From positions 1 to 37,131 of the forward strand of contig JAFZXM010000055.1 of the NCBI GenBank assembly GCA_017616775.1: a stretch of DNA of 37,131 bases, written 5' to 3'. Of the stretch, positions 33,863 to 37,131 are shown piece after piece (the first letter of the stretch is position 1; the number at the start of each line of letters is the position of its first letter). The position numbers and the translations under genes were made by a program. The notes beneath the pieces are model-generated. The model did no database searches and had not been told where the DNA came from. It worked only from the letters and a program-made list of their open reading frames with translations. This DNA is from Bacteroidales bacterium (GTDB taxonomy: Bacteria; Bacteroidota; Bacteroidia; Bacteroidales; WCHB1-69).

Positions 33863-34507
33863 TTAACTGTTGTTGTTTTCTTTAGCAATTAAGGTGTGCA
33901 AATGTTGTTGTAATTCCACCATTTGTTCCCTGAGATAATCGGTTTCGCTTTGTAAATAGTCTGCGGTAAGACCATTTTGGGAGGGTCTTAAATGGCAAGG
34001 CGGGGCAATTATCATTTTAAGGCGTTTGCGCCAAAATGAGTAGGGCCCGTCTATATATACCAATACTATAGGTGCCTGCGAAATGGCAGCAATGGCGGTG
34101 ATGCCGGCATGAAACGGAAGTATTTCTCCTGTTTTGCTGTGTTGTCCTTCAGGGAAAATGGCTATATTGTGTTGATATTGCTTGAGCAAACGCACCGATT
34201 GGTGTATCCATGATGTGTCCAAACTTTTTCTGTCTATGGGTATGCATCCCGTGTGGCGTAACAAAAAAGCAAGATGTCTGTTTTCAAATCTGTCTTTGGC
34301 AGCCAAGCAGTGTATGGTGTTTTTTCGGAATACGGTGCACAGGGTAACACCGTCCAAATGGTGGATGTGATTGCAGACCAATATCGATGGCTGTTTCAAA
34401 TAAGCGGCTTGTAAACTTTTGTCTACATAATACACCTTGGGCCTGAATGAAAAATGCTCTAAAAAAATAATGATAACACGTAAAATTTTATCGAATATTT
34501 TTGTCAT
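33863..34507 (-). CDS. PlsC-like 1-acylglycerol-3-phosphate acyltransferase family protein
   Basis: The 214-residue protein is a membrane-associated acyltransferase of the PlsC family. The catalytic HX4D is His47 to Asp52 in CNHIHHLDG, block II is near GCIPIDRKS (88-96), and block III is IFPEGQHS (117-124), a variant of the usual FPEGTRS. The N-terminus has one hydrophobic helix. A TTG codon at 34531 opens the frame further upstream but overlaps the promoter box, so the ATG at 34507 is chosen. It leads the operon acyltransferase, acyl ligase, ACP. The acceptor might be lysophospholipid, ornithine or glycine lipid, or another head group. Confidence 0.85.
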   Translation of the reverse strand: MTKIFDKILRVIIIFLEHFSFRPKVYYVDKSLQAAYLKQPSILVCNHIHHLDGVTLCTVFRKNTIHCLAAKDRFENRHLAFLLRHTGCIPIDRKSLDTSWIHQSVRLLKQYQHNIAIFPEGQHSKTGEILPFHAGITAIAAISQAPIVLVYIDGPYSFWRKRLKMIIAPPCHLRPSQNGLTADYLQSETDYLREQMVELQQHLHTLIAKENNNS

Positions 34508-34528
34508 TGTTCTTCCTGTTAAAAAAAG

Positions 34529-34536
34529 CAAAGATA
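34529..34536 (-). promoter_or_regulatory. -7 promoter box of acyltransferase-ligase-ACP operon (TATCTTTG)
   Basis: On the minus strand this reads TATCTTTG, a TAnnTTTG match, with 21 bp to the ATG at 34507. Confidence 0.75.
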
Positions 34537-34630
34537 TACAAAAAAATTGAATTAATGATTAAACTGCATCTTTAAATAGGCCTGCGGCAAAAAATATTCG
34601 TTCAAATGGTAAAATTTGCATTTTTTTTTG

Positions 34631-34638
34631 TACTTTTG
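34631..34638 (+). promoter_or_regulatory. -7 promoter box of ABC permease (TACTTTTG)
   Basis: TACTTTTG matches TAnnTTTG, with 22 bp to the ATG at 34661. It lies inside the extension that an in-frame ATG at 34616 would give, so that ATG is not the start. Confidence 0.75.
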
Positions 34639-34660
34639 CTTTTTATACCAAATAGAATTT

Positions 34661-35500
34661 ATGCAAACAAAATATACTGTCATTACTTCGCAAAAGCGTA
34701 TATGGGATGTGAATTTTAAAGAAGTTTGGGCATACAAAGATTTGATATACATGTATGTAAAACGGGATATAGTCGTTTTTTACAAACAAACCATATTGGG
34801 TCCTTTGTGGTTTATCATACAGCCGGTGCTCACTACCATCATGTTTTTATTCGTTTTTGGCAATCTGGCAGGCATTTCCACCGACGGCATTCCCGGTCCG
34901 TTATTCTATTTTGCCGGAATTATGTTATGGAATTATTTTGCCGATTGTTTGAATAGAAATTCCAAAACGTTTATTGAAAATCAAAATGTTTTCGGTAAAG
35001 TGTATTTCCCCCGCTTGGTGGTGCCCTTGTCGGTTACTATATCCAATTTGGTGAAACTGGCTATTCAATTTTTGGTGTTTGTGGTTATATATATTTATTA
35101 TATAGTTACAGGTGCGAATGTTCATCCCAATATATATGCGTGTTTGTTTCCTTTGCTGGTGGTTATGGTAGGAGGGCTTAGTTTGGGATTCGGTATTATT
35201 TTTTCATCGCTTACCACCAAATACAGGGATTTGACATTTTTATTGCAATTCGGCGTGCAATTGTGGATGTATGCCACTCCGGTAATATATCCTTTAAGTA
35301 CAATGCCTGCCGGTAAAAGATGGATATTTTATCTTAACCCCATGACATCCGTTATTGAAACGTTTAAATACGGATCGGTAGGTTCCGGTATATTTTCATG
35401 GGGATGGCTGTTGTATAGCCTTGTTTTTATGATAGCGGTATTGTTTGTGGGAATTATCATTTTCAACAGGGTGGAAAAAAGTTTTATGGATACAGTATAA
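34661..35500 (+). CDS. ABC-2 type polysaccharide export permease
   Basis: The 279-residue inner-membrane protein has about six predicted transmembrane helices and the layout of Wzm/TagG/KpsM-type permeases that export O-antigen, teichoic acid or capsule chains. Characteristic parts are the amphipathic VWAYKDLIYMYVKRDIVVFYKQT followed by LGPLWFIIQPVLTTIMF, and the late MYATPVIYPL with YLNPMTSVIETFKY. Such permeases work with an ATPase (Wzt/TagH), but no ATPase gene follows; pepP comes next after 24 bp. The start at 34661 is fixed by the promoter box. Confidence 0.9.
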   Translation: MQTKYTVITSQKRIWDVNFKEVWAYKDLIYMYVKRDIVVFYKQTILGPLWFIIQPVLTTIMFLFVFGNLAGISTDGIPGPLFYFAGIMLWNYFADCLNRNSKTFIENQNVFGKVYFPRLVVPLSVTISNLVKLAIQFLVFVVIYIYYIVTGANVHPNIYACLFPLLVVMVGGLSLGFGIIFSSLTTKYRDLTFLLQFGVQLWMYATPVIYPLSTMPAGKRWIFYLNPMTSVIETFKYGSVGSGIFSWGWLLYSLVFMIAVLFVGIIIFNRVEKSFMDTV

Positions 35501-35524
35501 AAGAATGCTGAAAGGAAACAGATT

Positions 35525-36811
35525 ATGAAATACGATAAATTACCGTCCCGTATTTTTCAAACACATCGTCAACAATTAGCGGAGATGATGGAAGACGATG
35601 CTGTGTTGTTGTTGTTTTCCAACGATATCATGCCCCGTAGCGGAGATCAGAGCTATCCTTATTGTCAGCAGGCGGATATGTTTTATCTCACCGGCATTGA
35701 GCAGGCGGAAACAGTGTTGATGCTTTGCCCCCGGCATGCGAACGCGCAGTTGAGAGAAGTATTGTTCGTACAAGCTCCCGAGGCATCAAAACAAATGTGG
35801 AACGGAGACACGCTTACCATATCGCAGGCACAAGCCATATCGGGTATCAACCATGTCCGTTATATCAGCGATATGAATCAGATAACCAGAGAGACTCTAC
35901 TTTCTACCGACAAGATATATTTTGATATTCCCGAAAATGTGCGTCAAACCTGTGTTGTAGAAGATGCCAATATGCGCAATGCCAAGCATTATATGTCGCT
36001 ATATCCTTTGCATCCTGTGCTACGTTTGGCTCCGTTGATGCAATATTTGCGTGCCCGCAAAAGTGATGATGAGATATCTCTTATTTCTCAAGCATGCCAA
36101 ATTACAGCCGAAACCTATATGGATATGTTGGCGTGTGTAAAACCGGATGTGCCTGAATATGTATTGGAAGGTGAGATAATAAAAGGTTTTTTGTCCAGAA
36201 GAGCTACAGGGTGTAGTTTCGCTCCCATAGTGGCAACCGGTAAAAATGCGTGTACGCTTCATTATACTGCCAACAATTCCACATGTAAGGACGGCGAATT
36301 GCTTTTGGTGGATATGGGCGCGGAATATGCTCATTATGCCGGAGATTTGAGCCGTACGGTACCTGTAAACGCCAAATTCACCCCCAGGCAAAAAGAAGTA
36401 TATACCGCATGCGAACGGGTGTTCCGGTACGCACGCACACTATATGTTCCGGGCATGAGCATCAATAAAATTCATCAAAGGGTGTGCATACGCATGCAAC
36501 AGGAATTGATTAATTTGGGATTGTTTACCGAACAGGATGTGCATAATGAAACATATCCTTTTGAATGCGTGCATCGCTATTTTATGCATGGCGTGGCTCA
36601 TTTTGTGGGTTTGGATGTACATGATGCGGGCAATAAAGATATGACATTGGATTACGGAATGGTGTTGTCGTGTGAACCGGGGATATATATTCCGGAAGAA
36701 AATACGGGCATAAGAATAGAAACAGTAATGCAAGTAAATGACGAACCTATAGATTTAATGCCACAAGTGCCTTTGTCGGCAGATGAAATAGAAACATATA
36801 TGAATCAATAA
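35525..36811 (+). CDS. pepP: Xaa-Pro aminopeptidase (M24B)
   Basis: The 428-residue pita-bread-fold metallopeptidase removes N-terminal residues before proline. The N-terminal domain (about 1-170) is the creatinase-like domain. Metal ligands in the catalytic domain are Asp263 (LLVDMGAEY), Asp274 (YAGDLSRTV), His359 (HGVAHFVGLDVHD), Glu384 (SCEPGIYIP) and Glu399 (GIRIET). His246 in LHYTANN is the expected active-site histidine. No signal peptide is seen, so it is cytoplasmic. It lies 24 bp after the ABC permease gene and 11 bp before the DUF368 gene. It adds to the peptide-degrading capacity seen in pepC and pepD. Confidence 0.95.
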   Translation: MKYDKLPSRIFQTHRQQLAEMMEDDAVLLLFSNDIMPRSGDQSYPYCQQADMFYLTGIEQAETVLMLCPRHANAQLREVLFVQAPEASKQMWNGDTLTISQAQAISGINHVRYISDMNQITRETLLSTDKIYFDIPENVRQTCVVEDANMRNAKHYMSLYPLHPVLRLAPLMQYLRARKSDDEISLISQACQITAETYMDMLACVKPDVPEYVLEGEIIKGFLSRRATGCSFAPIVATGKNACTLHYTANNSTCKDGELLLVDMGAEYAHYAGDLSRTVPVNAKFTPRQKEVYTACERVFRYARTLYVPGMSINKIHQRVCIRMQQELINLGLFTEQDVHNETYPFECVHRYFMHGVAHFVGLDVHDAGNKDMTLDYGMVLSCEPGIYIPEENTGIRIETVMQVNDEPIDLMPQVPLSADEIETYMNQ

Positions 36812-36822
36812 AATGCCATTGG

Positions 36823-37131
36823 ATGAAAAAATTGATATTGACATATTTAAAAGGCGTGGCAATGGGGGCATCCGACGTTGTGCCGGGCGTGTCCGGCGGA
36901 ACCATTGCTTTGATTACCGGAATATATGAGCGTTTGCTTTCTGCCATTAAAAGTATTAATATCAGCAATCTTAAATTGTTTTTCACAGGACAGTTTAAAT
37001 TGTTTTGGCGCAATATAGACGGTAATTTCTTACTCACCTTGTTTGCCGGCATAGCCACCAGTTTTTTGCTGTTGGCAAAATTGATTACCTATTTGATTAT
37101 CACCTATCCGGCATTGGTATGGGCCTTTTTC
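36823..37131 (+). CDS. DUF368 polyprenyl-phosphate transporter (partial, 5' part)
   Basis: The first 103 residues are present and the gene runs off the window. The start MKKLILTYLKGVAMGASDVVPGVSGGTIALITGIYE carries the hallmark MGASDVVPGVSGGT motif of the DUF368 family, with hydrophobic segments at about 1-35 and 72-103. Members of this family (PopT) have been shown to recycle undecaprenyl phosphate across the inner membrane for cell-wall and glycan synthesis. The ATG is 11 bp after the pepP stop. The upstream ABC permease, if it exports a lipid-linked glycan, would use the same carrier lipid. Confidence 0.92.
   Translation, partial: MKKLILTYLKGVAMGASDVVPGVSGGTIALITGIYERLLSAIKSINISNLKLFFTGQFKLFWRNIDGNFLLTLFAGIATSFLLLAKLITYLIITYPALVWAFF

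Noticed and set aside
1..37131. CRISPR arrays, tRNA or rRNA genes, insertion sequences, prophage, defence islands
   Set aside because: No direct-repeat arrays, tRNA cloverleaf signals, transposase or phage genes were seen on either strand.

Overview
This window reads as a chromosomal segment from an AT-leaning, anaerobic member of the Bacteroidales. Almost every visible promoter carries the Bacteroidetes -7 element TAnnTTTG, most starts lack a Shine-Dalgarno sequence, and signal peptides end in the Bacteroidetes style (AYG|Q, SAQ|N). The gene content points to amino-acid fermentation: lysine 5,6-aminomutase with its reactivase, a butyrate branch, urocanate hydratase, MeaB and several peptidases. 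I cannot place it at genus level. I see no tRNA, rRNA, CRISPR array, prophage or insertion sequence.

Layout. 1-2900: a small secreted TonB-C-like protein, then a minus-strand elbB-pepC pair whose PepC-type peptidase is exported. 3000-7400: meaB-dtd-AddB-like nuclease, tightly packed. 7435-9426: hutU on the minus strand. 9760-12730: metK and pepD. 13038-18413: recQ, a membrane-tethered Skp/OmpH-like protein, a MORN-repeat lipoprotein and asnB. 18481-19753: a minus-strand pair, a tiny cytidine-deaminase-fold protein lacking its catalytic Glu followed by trpS. 19859-29933: the metabolic core, namely an exported DUF362 ferredoxin-like protein, kamB, kamC, kamD, kamE, then atoA, crt, hbd and bcd, closed by a strong terminator. 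29961-32078: a DUF4369-like lipoprotein, nth and truA, all overlapping. 32089-32115: a perfect REP-like palindrome. 32118-34507: a minus-strand acyltransferase, AMP-dependent acyl ligase and acyl carrier protein. 34661-37131: an ABC-2 exporter permease, pepP and the start of a DUF368 polyprenyl-phosphate transporter that runs off the window.

How the genes work together. KamDE moves the terminal amino group of D-lysine or beta-lysine, using adenosylcobalamin and PLP, and KamBC is its dedicated repair system. The next genes fit conversion of C4-CoA intermediates to butyrate: CoA transfer, crotonase, 3-hydroxyacyl-CoA dehydrogenase and butyryl-CoA dehydrogenase. The remaining lysine-pathway enzymes (KamA, Kdd, Kce, Kal), the CoA-transferase alpha subunit and EtfAB are not here and must lie elsewhere if the pathway is complete. 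MeaB is a second B12-enzyme caretaker in the same window, serving methylmalonyl-CoA mutase.

The region is mostly recognisable metabolism and housekeeping. The less ordinary items are the exported two-cluster ferredoxin protein heading the kam operon, the Glu-to-Val mini deaminase in front of trpS, the compact acyl-loading cluster, the lone palindrome, and a very regular promoter-to-start spacing that corrects several gene starts.
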